Positions 23,575 through 32,522 of a stretch of 40,746 bases of DNA are shown here, in pieces (the first letter of the stretch is position 1; the number at the start of each line of letters is the position of its first letter). The stretch spans positions 1-40,746 of IMG/VR virus record IMGVR_UViG_3300046474_000606; one strand, given 5' to 3'. Below the pieces are notes generated by a model. It did no database searches, had not been told where the DNA came from, and worked only from the letters and a program-made list of their open reading frames with translations. The stretch is from a virus. The translations under genes were made by a program, and so were the position numbers.

Positions 23575-24570
23575 ATGGCTGACATTGAAATCTTTAACGA
23601 TGATGCTTTTTCGGTCTCCTCACTGACCGCCGCCATCAATGAACAGGAATACCTGCCGGGCCGCATCAGCAGTCTCGGCCTGTTTCAGGAAGAAGGCATC
23701 ACCACCCTGACCGTGCAGATCGAAAAGGACGGCGACACCCTGGCCCTGGTGCCTGCGGGTGAGCGCGGTACCTCCGGGCTGGTGGTGGCTGGCAGCAAGC
23801 GCAACCTGATCCCGTTCAACACCGTGCACCTGCCGCAGCGCTTTGCGATCAAGGCTGACGAGATCCAAGGCATTCGTGCCTTCGGTACCCGTTCTGAATT
23901 GCAGGCAGTGCAGGACGTGGTCAACAAGCGCCTGGCCAAAGCGCGCCGGCAGCTGGATGCCACGCACGAATTCCAGCGCATGGGCGCGCTGAACGGTCAA
24001 ATCCTCGACGCGGACGGCACCACCGTCTTGCTCGATATCTACAAAACCTTTGGCGTGACCCGTAAGAAAATGTCCATGGGGCTGAACAGTCCGGACACCG
24101 AACTTCGCGTCAAGTGTGGTGATGCGCTGGACCTGCAGGAGGAAGCCCTGGGCAGTATCACCAGCACGGGCTCGCGTGCGCTGTGCGGTAAGAATTTCTG
24201 GAACAAGCTGCTGGTCCACAAATCGGTCAAAGATACCTACCTCAACAGTCAGCAGGCCGCTGCTTTGCGTGGCGATGCCCGCGAAAGTTTCGAGTTCGGC
24301 GGCATCGTCTGGGAGCGCTATCGCGGAAAGATCGCCGGAGTGACCTTCATCCACGACGACAAGGCGCTGCTGATTCCCGAAGGTGTGCCGGACTTGTACA
24401 TCTCGGTGTTTGCGCCGGCGGACTACATGGAAACGGTCAACACCGAAGGCGTGCCGTACTACAGCAAGATCGAGCCGCTGCCATTCAACAAGGGCATGGC
24501 CGGTGAAGCTCAGTCGAACCCGCTACACCTGTGCACGCGCCCACTCGCGCAGATCCTCCTGGAACTCTGA
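23575..24570 (+). CDS. Major capsid protein (lambda gpE-like)
   Basis: With the ATG at 23575 (GGAG eight bases upstream) the protein has 331 residues, near lambda gpE (341). Recognisable segments are the N-terminal EIFNDDAFSVSSLTAAIN and the central ARRQLDATHEFQRMGALNGQ, and the C-terminal YMETVNTEGVPYYSKIEP. It forms the icosahedral shell with the HK97 fold. An upstream terminator-like hairpin separates it from the decoration gene. Confidence 0.95.
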   Translation: MADIEIFNDDAFSVSSLTAAINEQEYLPGRISSLGLFQEEGITTLTVQIEKDGDTLALVPAGERGTSGLVVAGSKRNLIPFNTVHLPQRFAIKADEIQGIRAFGTRSELQAVQDVVNKRLAKARRQLDATHEFQRMGALNGQILDADGTTVLLDIYKTFGVTRKKMSMGLNSPDTELRVKCGDALDLQEEALGSITSTGSRALCGKNFWNKLLVHKSVKDTYLNSQQAAALRGDARESFEFGGIVWERYRGKIAGVTFIHDDKALLIPEGVPDLYISVFAPADYMETVNTEGVPYYSKIEPLPFNKGMAGEAQSNPLHLCTRPLAQILLEL

Positions 24571-24572
24571 CC

Positions 24573-24893
24573 GTGGCCTTTCGCGACCTGGTCGCCGAGG
24601 TCGACGCGGTGGTGTTCGAAACGCTGGGCGACAGCGCACGGATCGAAGGCCGGGACGAGCCGGTTCTCGGTATGTTTGCCGCGCCCTGGCTGCAGCCGAA
24701 GTTCGGCAAGCTCAACACCGGGTTGCGTGAGCCTCGTTTCGAAATCCGTGTCAGCGACTCCCACGGCCTGGAGCAGGGCCTGTTGGTCAGTATCGACCTA
24801 TCGGCCTTGGACGGCGGTGGCGACTACGACCTGCTGCAGCTGGAGCCTAGCGGTGACGGTTTGGTCGCTTTGATCCTGAGGATGCGTGCATGA
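24573..24893 (+). CDS. Head-tail joining protein (FII-like)
   Basis: This 106-residue protein starts at a GTG two bases after the capsid stop. Its order after gpE and its mixed beta sequence (ARIEGRDEPVLGMFAAP; EIRVSDSHGLEQGLLVSIDL) fit the small head-tail joining family of lambda FII type. It should cap the connector and offer the tail docking surface. It overlaps the next gene by ATGA. Confidence 0.8.
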   Translation: MAFRDLVAEVDAVVFETLGDSARIEGRDEPVLGMFAAPWLQPKFGKLNTGLREPRFEIRVSDSHGLEQGLLVSIDLSALDGGGDYDLLQLEPSGDGLVALILRMRA

Positions 24894-25543
24894 GCGTTGG
24901 TAGCTACTACAAGTCCTCGGCCGGCGGTGGGATGGTCACCCTTCAGTCGTCGTCGGCGGATCTGCAAGCGTTCCAGGACTTTGCCAAGGTGGTGCCCAAG
25001 GCAGCCGCGGCCGCGCATCGTCGAGCGATCAACAAGACGCTGGGCTGGTTGCGCACGCACATCGCCCGGGCGGTCAGTCGACAGGAACGCATCGCCGTTG
25101 CGGCGGTGCGTCAACGGTTGCGCAGCTACCCGGTCACCGGTGGGGCCATGAGCGGCAAGCTGTGGTTTGGCTTGAACGCCATCGAGTCCAGCCGGATCGG
25201 CCGCGCGCGGCAGACCAGCAGCGGTGTGTCAGTGGCCGGGCGCCGTTACCAGGGTGCGTTCCTCAAGCAAGTCTATGGCAACAAGCCCGACATCTGGATC
25301 CGCACGGCGAGCAAGCATTTCGATGCGGACGACTATCCCGACAGTACGGCGTCCTCAGGGCGTGGGCCTAGTTCGGGGTGGGTCGCTGAAAATGGCAGCC
25401 GGTTTCCACTGGCCAAGGCCAAAGTGTCCTTGGAACAGGCGCGTCCTCATTTCGAAAGCTGGGTGCGCAAGGCGGACGAACGATTGCTGCAGATCCTGCA
25501 ACAGGAGCTCAACTTCGAGCTGCAAAAGTACTTGAGGAGTTAG
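24890..25543 (+). CDS. Minor tail protein Z-like
   Basis: The 217-residue protein resembles prophage minor tail protein Z. It has a helical N-terminus with two-stranded loops (AAAAHRRAINKTLGWLRTHIARAVSRQ), basic residues, and a C-terminal KADERLLQILQQELNFELQKYL helix. In lambda, Z functions at the tail end that joins the head. Here it bridges the lambda-type head module and the P2-type tail module. The start overlaps the FII-like stop. Confidence 0.82.
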   Translation: MSVGSYYKSSAGGGMVTLQSSSADLQAFQDFAKVVPKAAAAAHRRAINKTLGWLRTHIARAVSRQERIAVAAVRQRLRSYPVTGGAMSGKLWFGLNAIESSRIGRARQTSSGVSVAGRRYQGAFLKQVYGNKPDIWIRTASKHFDADDYPDSTASSGRGPSSGWVAENGSRFPLAKAKVSLEQARPHFESWVRKADERLLQILQQELNFELQKYLRS

Positions 25544-25547
25544 TGCC

Positions 25548-26066
25548 GTGTCGGAAGAGCCTTTTAGCCTGGATCAGCTTTACCGGGCCATTGAGCAACA
25601 ACTGCTGGCGGAGTTACCGGGGGTGTGTGCGGTGACGGCCTGGCCGAATATTAAAGATCGTGTGGCGCTGCCGGCGGTGTTTCTGGAGATGGCCGAGATT
25701 GAACCGGGCGTCGATATCGGCACCGGGGAAACGACCTTGGTGTGCAGGTTCGAGGCACGCATCGTCGTCGATCCAATCAAGCTGCACCATCATCAGCAGG
25801 CCGTGCAACTGGCCACACAGCTCGCGGTGATTTTGCGGGCGCAGACTTGGGGACTGGCGGTTGAACCGGCGGTGTTCATTCAGGCCGGGCAGGACTGGAC
25901 CCGGCTGGAGCTGGATGGCTACACCGTCTGGTTGGTGGAGTGGCATCAGCAGATTTACCTCGGTGCACAGCAATGGCCATGGCCGGATGAGCAACCGGGT
26001 TCGCTGTGGTTCGGTTTCAACCACGACCCGAAAGAGGTGTTCTTTCCCGCGGATAACGTGCCATGA
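25548..26066 (+). CDS. Tail terminator-like hypothetical protein
   Basis: This 172-residue protein starts with a GTG five bases after the Z-like stop. It has the feel of tail terminator proteins (lambda U or Mu gp37 type): an N-terminal helix (YRAIEQQLLAELPGV), then strands around a central AVQLATQLAVILRAQTWG helix. Its position before the spike gene supports this role, but no diagnostic motif is seen. Confidence 0.7.
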   Translation: MSEEPFSLDQLYRAIEQQLLAELPGVCAVTAWPNIKDRVALPAVFLEMAEIEPGVDIGTGETTLVCRFEARIVVDPIKLHHHQQAVQLATQLAVILRAQTWGLAVEPAVFIQAGQDWTRLELDGYTVWLVEWHQQIYLGAQQWPWPDEQPGSLWFGFNHDPKEVFFPADNVP

Positions 26067-26620
26067 GTTTCGCCCTTGCTGAACATGATCGCATGATTGC
26101 CGCCATGCTGATGCCGTGCGTGGTGGTCGGTGTGGATTTGGCGACAGCCACTGTTCGGGTGCAGGCCGGTGATTGGGTCAGCGCGTGGGTGCGTTGGCAC
26201 AGCCTAGCGGCCGGCAAAGCCCGTCACTGGCGGGCGCCGAGCCTGAACGAGCAGGGGGTGCTGTTCAATCCCAGCGGCCAGGCTGGCATGGGCACCTTTA
26301 TCCCAGGGCTCTACGGGGATGCTGGTGGCCAGCCAGATAACCGCGATCACGTCGAAGTCTGGCGTTTTGATGATGGCGGTTCGCTGGTGTACGACTGGCA
26401 GGCCAAGAGCTACTCCATCACCTTGCCAACAGGAACGGTGGCCATCAAGGTCGGCGGTACCGAAGCAGTGGTCACCGACAGCGCTGTCAACGTGAGGAGC
26501 GGAAACATCAACCTGGAAGGGGCGGTGAACATCGACGGTCCGTTACATGTCACGCAGAACATCACCAGTGCCGGTTCGATTCTCGACGCTGGGGGCAACA
26601 GCAACCACCACACGCATTAA
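26063..26620 (+). CDS. Baseplate spike protein gpV
   Basis: This 185-residue protein is the membrane-piercing spike of a contractile tail. The N-terminal OB-fold region is followed by beta-helix repeats (VKVGGTEAVVTDSAVNVRSGNINLEG). The C-terminus ends NHHTH, the HxH motif that binds an iron ion at the spike tip in the P2 gpV family. It confirms a myovirus tail. Confidence 0.94.
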   Translation: MSFALAEHDRMIAAMLMPCVVVGVDLATATVRVQAGDWVSAWVRWHSLAAGKARHWRAPSLNEQGVLFNPSGQAGMGTFIPGLYGDAGGQPDNRDHVEVWRFDDGGSLVYDWQAKSYSITLPTGTVAIKVGGTEAVVTDSAVNVRSGNINLEGAVNIDGPLHVTQNITSAGSILDAGGNSNHHTH

Positions 26621-26634
26621 TTTCAATCCACGAC

Positions 26635-26658
26635 AGCCCGCCCAGTGCGGGCTTTTTT
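26635..26658 (+). terminator. Terminator-like hairpin after the spike gene
   Basis: Arms AGCCCGC and GCGGGCT enclose CCAGT, followed by six T. The next ATG lies 18 bases downstream. The loop and stem are closely similar to the hairpin before the capsid gene. Confidence 0.75.
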
Positions 26659-26675
26659 ACGCCTGGAGCAATCAC

Positions 26676-26924
26676 ATGGCCAAGAGCGATATGCCTGTCA
26701 CCGATTTACCAGCGAGCCCTAATCCGTTGCCGCAGCCGGCATCAGTACCGGTTTCGACGCTGATGAAGTTTCGCGACAAGGTCTACACGTCCCGCCAACT
26801 GATCCTGCCTGAGACCCGGCGCAGTCTGCCGGTGGCCTGGGGCATGGTCGAAGTACCCGGCACCGACATCGAGGCGATCAAGTTTCTGAAAGCCCATGAC
26901 GAATTCGAACTGCTGAAGGAGTAA
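26676..26924 (+). CDS. Small baseplate-region protein, unknown
   Basis: This 82-residue protein has a Pro-rich N-terminus (LPASPNPLPQPASVPV) and a compact C-terminal half that includes VYTSRQLILPETRRSLPVAWG. GGAG precedes its ATG. It lies between spike and gp25-like genes and is likely a baseplate accessory protein. No family is recognised. Confidence 0.72.
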   Translation: MAKSDMPVTDLPASPNPLPQPASVPVSTLMKFRDKVYTSRQLILPETRRSLPVAWGMVEVPGTDIEAIKFLKAHDEFELLKE

Positions 26925-26929
26925 CGCCG

Positions 26930-27256
26930 ATGATCGGAATGGATCGCCACACCGGCCAGCCCATTTCCGGCATCGAGCATTTGCGGCAGTCCATCGGCGA
27001 CATTCTGGGCACGCCACTGGGCAGCCGGCGGCATCGGCCAGAGTACGGCTGCACGCTCCCGCGCTTTGTCGACCTGCCCGTTAACGAGGGCTGGAAAAGC
27101 TCCGTGCAGGCAGAAGCCGCCAGGGCCTTGGGGCGCTGGGAGCCGCGTTTGAAGCTGGACCAGGTGCGGGTCGTATCGATGATCGGCGGGCAAATCAATC
27201 TGAAAATCGCCGGCAAGTATGAAGGCGACGGCGTGCTGTTGGAGGTGGGCGTATGA
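26930..27256 (+). CDS. Baseplate wedge protein gpW (gp25-like)
   Basis: This 108-residue protein matches the gp25/P2 gpW baseplate family. Typical are GIEHLRQSIGDILGTPLGSR near the start and the EYGC segment, followed by the basic RRHRPEYG loop. It forms the core wedge that triggers sheath contraction. It overlaps gpJ by four bases. Confidence 0.92.
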   Translation: MIGMDRHTGQPISGIEHLRQSIGDILGTPLGSRRHRPEYGCTLPRFVDLPVNEGWKSSVQAEAARALGRWEPRLKLDQVRVVSMIGGQINLKIAGKYEGDGVLLEVGV

Positions 27257-28134
27257 GCATCGTTGATCTGTCGTCGCTTCCTGCGCCGAGCGTGCTGGAA
27301 CCGTTGGATTTCGAGGCCGTGTATGAGGAAGGCCTGGGGGTCTTTCGCGGTTACATGGGTGACAACTGGAGCGCCGCGCTGGAAAGCGATCCGGTGACCA
27401 AGGTGCTGGAGGTCGGAGCCTATATCAAGGTCGGTAACCGTGCCCGAGTCAACGATGCCGGCAAGGCGCTGTTACTGGCACACGCCATCCGTGACGACCT
27501 CGATCATTTGGGGGCCAACGTCAATCTCAAGCGCCTGGTCATTCAAGCCGCGGATCTGCTGGCGGTGCCTCCGGTACCGGAGGTCAGGGAAGAAGACGAT
27601 CCGTTCCGTGAGCGCATTCAGTTGGCGTACGAAGGGCTGACCACCGCTGGCCCGCGTGCAAGCTACATCCTGCACGCGCGCAATGCATCGGGCCTGGTCG
27701 CGGATGCCACGGCGGAAAGCCCGGCACCGTGCAACGTTACGGTCACGGTCCTGAGTTCCGAGGGCAAAGGCGTGGCCAGTCCTGAGCTGCTGGCCACGGT
27801 CAAGGCGGCGCTGAATGACGAGGACGTCAGGCCGGTGGGCGATCGCCTGACCGTGCAAAGCGCGCAGATTATCGACTACCGCATCAATGCCATTTTGCAC
27901 ATGAGCAGTGTCGGGCCTGAGGCGGATGCCAGTCTGGCCGAGGCCAAAAGCCGCGTTAACGCCTGGATCAATCCACGCAAGCGGCTCGGGGTCGAAGTGG
28001 CGCGTTCGGCAGTGGACGCGCAACTGCATATCGCCGGCGTGTCCCGGGTCGAGTTGCCCGGCTGGGTGGACCTGGCCCCGACCAAAGCGCAGGCGGCGTT
28101 CTGCACCGAAGTCACCGTGAATCTGGCGGGCTGA
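27253..28134 (+). CDS. Baseplate wedge protein gpJ
   Basis: This 293-residue protein belongs to the baseplate J family: FEAVYEEGLGVF near the start, the DPFRERIQLAYEGLTTAGPRASYI segment in the middle and the conserved beta-rich C-terminus (IAGVSRVELPGWVDLAP). Its length is close to P2 gpJ (302). It links wedges around the hub together with gpW and gpI. Confidence 0.94.
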   Translation: MSIVDLSSLPAPSVLEPLDFEAVYEEGLGVFRGYMGDNWSAALESDPVTKVLEVGAYIKVGNRARVNDAGKALLLAHAIRDDLDHLGANVNLKRLVIQAADLLAVPPVPEVREEDDPFRERIQLAYEGLTTAGPRASYILHARNASGLVADATAESPAPCNVTVTVLSSEGKGVASPELLATVKAALNDEDVRPVGDRLTVQSAQIIDYRINAILHMSSVGPEADASLAEAKSRVNAWINPRKRLGVEVARSAVDAQLHIAGVSRVELPGWVDLAPTKAQAAFCTEVTVNLAG

Positions 28135-28135
28135 C

Positions 28136-28744
28136 ATGAATAGCCTACTGCCGAGCAATAGCACGCAACTGGAGCGCGCCCTGGAGGCGTCGTTTTACGA
28201 AAAGACGATTGTCCCGCTGCGCGCGCTTTACAACGCCGATACCTGCCCGGTGCATTTGCTGCCGCACCTGGCGTGGGCCTGGTCGGTCGATCGCTGGGAT
28301 TACCGATGGAGCGAGGCGACCAAGCGCGCGGCCATCAAGGCGTCGTATTACATCCATGCCCGCAAGGGCACCATCGGCGCCTTGCGCCGGGTGGTCGAGC
28401 CCCTGGGCTACCTGATCGAGATTGCCGAGTGGTTCAACACGGTGCCGGAGGGGGTGCCGGGCACCTTCGCGCTCAAGGTCGGCGTACTGGACACCGGGAT
28501 CACTGAGGAAATGTATCAGGAGCTTGAGCGCCTGATCGACGACGCCAAGCCGGTGACCCGGCACCTGACGGGGCTGGCAATCAGCCTGGAAAGCCAAGGC
28601 GTCTTGAACGTCGCGGTTTGCGTGTACGAAGGCGACGAAATCGACGTTTACCCGCCGGTGATGCGTGACATCGAGGTCAGCGGCACCCTCGGTGTGGTCG
28701 GCCGTGAACATTCCATAGACACCCTGGACGTTTATTATGATTGA
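28136..28744 (+). CDS. Tail protein gpI
   Basis: The 202-residue protein matches P2 gpI: LPSNSTQLERALEASF at the start, LLPHLAWAWSVDRWD and AAIKASYYIHARKGT in the middle. gpI is a baseplate wedge component and the anchor for the tail fibre. It begins just after the gpJ stop and overlaps the fibre gene by eight bases. Confidence 0.93.
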   Translation: MNSLLPSNSTQLERALEASFYEKTIVPLRALYNADTCPVHLLPHLAWAWSVDRWDYRWSEATKRAAIKASYYIHARKGTIGALRRVVEPLGYLIEIAEWFNTVPEGVPGTFALKVGVLDTGITEEMYQELERLIDDAKPVTRHLTGLAISLESQGVLNVAVCVYEGDEIDVYPPVMRDIEVSGTLGVVGREHSIDTLDVYYD

Positions 28745-30293
28745 TGCGAATTCGCAGTTTTTTGCGATCCTCACGAATGTGGGGATGGCCAAACAGGCAA
28801 ACGCTACGGCGCTCGGCGTTCCCTGGACGTTTGCTCAAATGGGTGTGGGGGATGCCAACGAAACCGACCCGATCCCCAGCGCGGCGCAGATCCGCCTGAT
28901 CAATGAGCGCCGGCGTCGGCCGCTGAATCAGGTGCGCGTCGACCCGGTCAACCCGGCGGTGATCATCGCCGAGCAAGTTATCCCGGCCGATGAGGGGGGG
29001 TGGTGGATTCGCGAAATCGGCCTCTATGACGCGGACGGCGATCTGGTCGCGGTGGCCAACTGTGCGCCAAGCTTCAAGCCGGTGCTGTCGCAAGGCTCGG
29101 GCCGCACGCAAGTGGTGCGGATGAATTTCATTGTGGCCAGCACCGGCAACATCACGCTGAAGATTGACCCGGCGGTGGTGTTGGCAACCCGCGAATACGT
29201 TGATACGCGGATCATGGAAGAGCTGAACAAGCTCGACAGCAAGCAATCGGTGCGGGTGGCCACCACGGCCAACATCGTGTTGGCGGGTCTTCAGACGGTC
29301 GACGGCGTGGCTCTGGCGGCCGGTGATCGCGTGCTGGTGAAAAACCAGGCCGTAGCCAAGGACAACGGCATTTGGCTGGTGGCGGCGTTGGCGTGGAAGC
29401 GCGCGGCGGATGCCGACAGCAACGCCGAAGTCACCTCGGCGCTGCTGATGTCGGTCGAGCAGGGCACCACGCAAGCCGACACCCGTTGGCAGTTGATCAC
29501 CGATGGCGCGATTGTGGTCGGCACCACGTCGCTGACGTTCCAGAACGTGACGCAAGGCTTTGCGCCGATCAACTCTCCGGCATTTACGGGGACTCCAAGC
29601 GTTCCCACTCCGCCACAGTTCAACGTCAGCAAATTGGCGATCAACTCTGAGTTTTTGAAGCAGGCGCTCGGTAGCTATTCCGCGTTTTCCGGCATAAACG
29701 CATCAAGAAGCCTGACAATTGCTGATCTTGGACGAGCGCTGTGGATTTCTGTGCCGGGCCTGACGCTCACGTTGCCAACACCAGATAGTCTCGGCATACC
29801 CGGAGGTTCCGGCGCGGCAGTAACCATTTTTAGCTCATCTGCGGGCCTGACATTGGCGGCTGGCGTTGGGGCTGTTATCAACAATTCACTGCCTACATTC
29901 GCAATGAAAAGAGGTCAGTCGCTCACACTGTTGGCAACGGCTGGAAACGGCTGGCAAATCATTTGCTCGACGGCCGATCTAGGGGTTAACGACGACTTTG
30001 GTGCCTCGTTATCGGGTCCGACGGGCTGGCAAAAGCTGCCAAGCGGGGATATCGAGCAGTGGGGGATCTACGTTTCGGCGCCATCAGGGGCCAATGTGGT
30101 GATTAACCTGCCGGTGGCGATGTTGGCGGCGCCGACAAATATTGAGCTGACGTTTGCCAATTTTACCAACGACGAAAACGTCGGGATCGCGCCAGTTTTG
30201 CAGGCTAGAAACAGCTCGCAAGGAACCATTACGGTCCGAAATCTGCACAGCGGAGCGGCATCGTTCTTTTGGAAAGTTAGGGGGCGTGTATGA
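28737..30293 (+). CDS. Tail fibre protein
   Basis: This 518-residue fibre has a conserved attachment N-terminus (about 1-160, DANSQFFAILTNVGMAKQANA and GWWIREIGLYDADGDL). A repeat-type shaft module at about 170-270 contains TVDGVALAAGDRVLVKN and IWLVAALAWKRAADAD. The distal part begins near residue 300, and the C-terminus carries GWQKLPSGDIEQWG, a gp53-like receptor-binding end. From about 29630 onward the sequence becomes less GC-rich than the shaft, typical of exchanged host-range modules. Confidence 0.92.
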   Translation: MIDANSQFFAILTNVGMAKQANATALGVPWTFAQMGVGDANETDPIPSAAQIRLINERRRRPLNQVRVDPVNPAVIIAEQVIPADEGGWWIREIGLYDADGDLVAVANCAPSFKPVLSQGSGRTQVVRMNFIVASTGNITLKIDPAVVLATREYVDTRIMEELNKLDSKQSVRVATTANIVLAGLQTVDGVALAAGDRVLVKNQAVAKDNGIWLVAALAWKRAADADSNAEVTSALLMSVEQGTTQADTRWQLITDGAIVVGTTSLTFQNVTQGFAPINSPAFTGTPSVPTPPQFNVSKLAINSEFLKQALGSYSAFSGINASRSLTIADLGRALWISVPGLTLTLPTPDSLGIPGGSGAAVTIFSSSAGLTLAAGVGAVINNSLPTFAMKRGQSLTLLATAGNGWQIICSTADLGVNDDFGASLSGPTGWQKLPSGDIEQWGIYVSAPSGANVVINLPVAMLAAPTNIELTFANFTNDENVGIAPVLQARNSSQGTITVRNLHSGAASFFWKVRGRV

Positions 30294-30721
30294 GTGTTTT
30301 TTTCAGTCCAGGCACGGTCTTTTTCTATGACGATCAGCTGTGCAGTTTCATTCCTGTCGATGTCCTTGAGATCAGCGCTGAAGCTCGGGACGCCTTGTTG
30401 GAGCTGGTGAGTCACGGGCGCAGCATCGTGGCGGGTGTCGATGGCTATCCGGTGCTGATCGATCCGCCGCCGTTGACACCGGAGGAGGCCGCCGCGATCG
30501 AGCGGGTCTGGCGTGACGCAAGGCTGGCCGCGACGGATGGCGTGGTATCTCGCCATCGCGACGAGCTGGAGGAGGGCGCCGCAACCACGCTCACGGCCGA
30601 GCAATACACCGCCCTGCAGACATACCGTCGGCAGTTGCGCGACTGGCCGCAAGGCGCCGAGTTTCCCCAGGTGGATCACCGCCCGATCGCCCCGCTTTGG
30701 CTGGCCGAGCAAACCCAATAA
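30290..30721 (+). CDS. Tail fibre assembly chaperone
   Basis: This 143-residue protein directly follows and overlaps the fibre gene (ATGA). The N-terminus is short and aromatic (MSVFFSPGTVFFYDD), the middle reads GYPVLIDPPPLTPEEAA, and the helical C-terminus has TALQTYRRQLRDWP, a hallmark of the tail fibre assembly family. It should help fibre trimers fold. Confidence 0.88.
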   Translation: MSVFFSPGTVFFYDDQLCSFIPVDVLEISAEARDALLELVSHGRSIVAGVDGYPVLIDPPPLTPEEAAAIERVWRDARLAATDGVVSRHRDELEEGAATTLTAEQYTALQTYRRQLRDWPQGAEFPQVDHRPIAPLWLAEQTQ

Positions 30722-30747
30722 ACGCCCCGCACTGACGGGGCGTTTTC
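30721..30747 (+). terminator. Terminator after the fibre-assembly gene
   Basis: Arms AACGCCCCG and CGGGGCGTT enclose CACTGA, followed by a T-rich tract. A second, weaker hairpin follows 34 bases later, making a tandem stop before the sheath gene. Confidence 0.75.
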
Positions 30748-30780
30748 TTTTCCGTTACGCGACACACGATCACCCCTCAC

Positions 30781-30804
30781 AGCCTCGCTCATGTGGGGCT
30801 TTTT
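30781..30804 (+). terminator. Imperfect terminator-like hairpin before the sheath gene
   Basis: Arms AGCCTC and GGGGCT pair over six bases with a T-G, followed by five T. The sheath ATG lies 19 bases downstream, the same layout as at 23533 and 26635. Confidence 0.5.
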
Positions 30805-30822
30805 CGTTTCTGGAGATTGACT

Positions 30823-31992
30823 ATGAGTGGTTCCTTTTTTCACGGCGTCACGACTTCGCTGATCGAGACGGGGGCGCGCACTATCTCGCTGCCGTCGTCC
30901 TCGATCATCGGCCTGTGCGACACCTTCACACCGGGCATTCTCGGCGGCGGCACGGCCAAGGCTGGCGACCTGGTATTGCTCACGTCTGAGCGCGAAGCCA
31001 TTGCCGCGTTCGGTGCGGGCTCGGCGATCGCCAAGGCGGCAGCGGCCATCTATGTGCGCGCCAAGGCGGTGATCGTCGCGGTGGGCGTGCCCAAGCTGGA
31101 AGACGAGGCGCTGCAAACCTCGGCCATCATCGGTGGCGTTCTGGCGTCCGGCCAGCGTACCGGCCTGCAGGCACTGCTGGACGGCAAGAGCAAGCACAAC
31201 GCCCAGCCGAAACTGTTGATTGCCCCGGGGCATTCCTCGACTCAAGCGGTGGCGACCGCCATGGATGCTCTGGCCGGCAAGCTGCGCGCGCTCGCCATCA
31301 TCGACGGTCCGAACACCACCGATGAGGCGGCCATGGCTTACGCCCAGGAGTTCGGCAGCAAGCGCATCTACATGGTCGATCCGGGTGTGCAGTTCTGGGA
31401 CACCATCGCCAGTGCGACAGTCGATGCGCCGGGCTCGGCCTGGGTCGCTGGGTTGTTCGCCTGGACCGATGCGAACTACGGCTACTGGGCGTCGCCGTCG
31501 AACAAGGAATTTGTCGGCATCACCGGCACCACGCGGCCGATCGAGTACCTGGACGGCGACGAGACCTGCCGGGCTAACCTGCTGAACAACGCGTTCATCG
31601 CCACGATCATTCGCGACGGCGGTTATCGCCTGTGGGGCAACCGCACGCTGTCCAGCGACCCGAAATGGTCGTTCGTCACCCGCGTGCGCACCTGCGACAT
31701 CCTCATGGATGCAATTCAGGCGGGGCACAAGTGGGCGGTCGACCGCTCGATCACCAAGACCTACGTCAAGGAGGTGACCGAAGGCCTGGACGCCTTCATG
31801 CGCGATCAGAAAAACGCTGGTGCCATCATCAACTTTGAAGTGTTCGCCGATACCGAGCTCAACACCGCCAGCCAGATTGAACAGGGCAAGGTGTATTGGC
31901 GCATCCGCTTCACCGACGTGCCGCCGGCGGAAAACCCGAACTTCCTGATCGAAGTCACCAACCAGTGGTTGACCGAAGTCCTCGACGCTTAA
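30823..31992 (+). CDS. Tail sheath protein FI
   Basis: This 389-residue protein matches P2 FI (about 396). It begins MSGSFFHGVTTSLIETGAR, has the central PSSSIIGLCDTF, LEDEALQTSAIIGG and WASPSNKEFVGITG segments and the conserved C-terminal KVYWRIRFTDVPPAENPNFLIEV. It contracts to drive the tube through the envelope. GGAG lies before the ATG at 30823. Confidence 0.95.
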   Translation: MSGSFFHGVTTSLIETGARTISLPSSSIIGLCDTFTPGILGGGTAKAGDLVLLTSEREAIAAFGAGSAIAKAAAAIYVRAKAVIVAVGVPKLEDEALQTSAIIGGVLASGQRTGLQALLDGKSKHNAQPKLLIAPGHSSTQAVATAMDALAGKLRALAIIDGPNTTDEAAMAYAQEFGSKRIYMVDPGVQFWDTIASATVDAPGSAWVAGLFAWTDANYGYWASPSNKEFVGITGTTRPIEYLDGDETCRANLLNNAFIATIIRDGGYRLWGNRTLSSDPKWSFVTRVRTCDILMDAIQAGHKWAVDRSITKTYVKEVTEGLDAFMRDQKNAGAIINFEVFADTELNTASQIEQGKVYWRIRFTDVPPAENPNFLIEVTNQWLTEVLDA

Positions 31993-32004
31993 GGAGCGCT
32001 TTGC

Positions 32005-32508
32005 ATGATTCCTCAAACCTTGTTTAACACCAACCTGTTCGTCGACGGCGTGAACTTTGCCGGCGACGTGCCGAGCCTGACCCTGCCCAAACTGACGGTG
32101 AAAACCGACGAGTACCGGGGTGGCGGCATGGCCGGTTCCATCGAGATGGGCCAGGGCCTGGAAAAGATGGAGGCGACCTTTGTCACCAAGGGCGTGCGTC
32201 GTGAGTCGCTGAAACACTTCGGTCTGGCCGATGGCTCGGCGTTCAACGCGTCGTTCCGTGGTGCCTTCCGTGGCCACAAGGGCACGGTCACGGCGGTAGT
32301 GGCCACCTTGCGCGGGCTGCTGAAAGAGGTCGATCTGGGCGACTGGAAAGCCGGTGATCCGGCGGAGATCAAACACGCGATCGCGCCGGTGTACTACAAG
32401 CTCGAAATCGACGGCCGCGTGATGTACGAAATCGACATGATCGCCGGTGTTCAGGTGATCGACGGAAAAGACCAGCTCGCCGAAGTGCGCTCCGCACTCG
32501 GCCTCTAA
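32005..32508 (+). CDS. Tail tube protein FII
   Basis: This 167-residue protein matches P2 FII in order and length (172). It starts IPQTLFNTNLFVDG, contains TEFMG-like beta segments (KTDEYRGGGMAGSIEMGQGLEKMEATF), and ends LAEVRSALGL. Hexameric rings form the inner tube inside the sheath. An AAGGAG site precedes the ATG. Confidence 0.94.
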   Translation: MIPQTLFNTNLFVDGVNFAGDVPSLTLPKLTVKTDEYRGGGMAGSIEMGQGLEKMEATFVTKGVRRESLKHFGLADGSAFNASFRGAFRGHKGTVTAVVATLRGLLKEVDLGDWKAGDPAEIKHAIAPVYYKLEIDGRVMYEIDMIAGVQVIDGKDQLAEVRSALGL

Positions 32509-32522
32509 GGGAATAGAACCGG

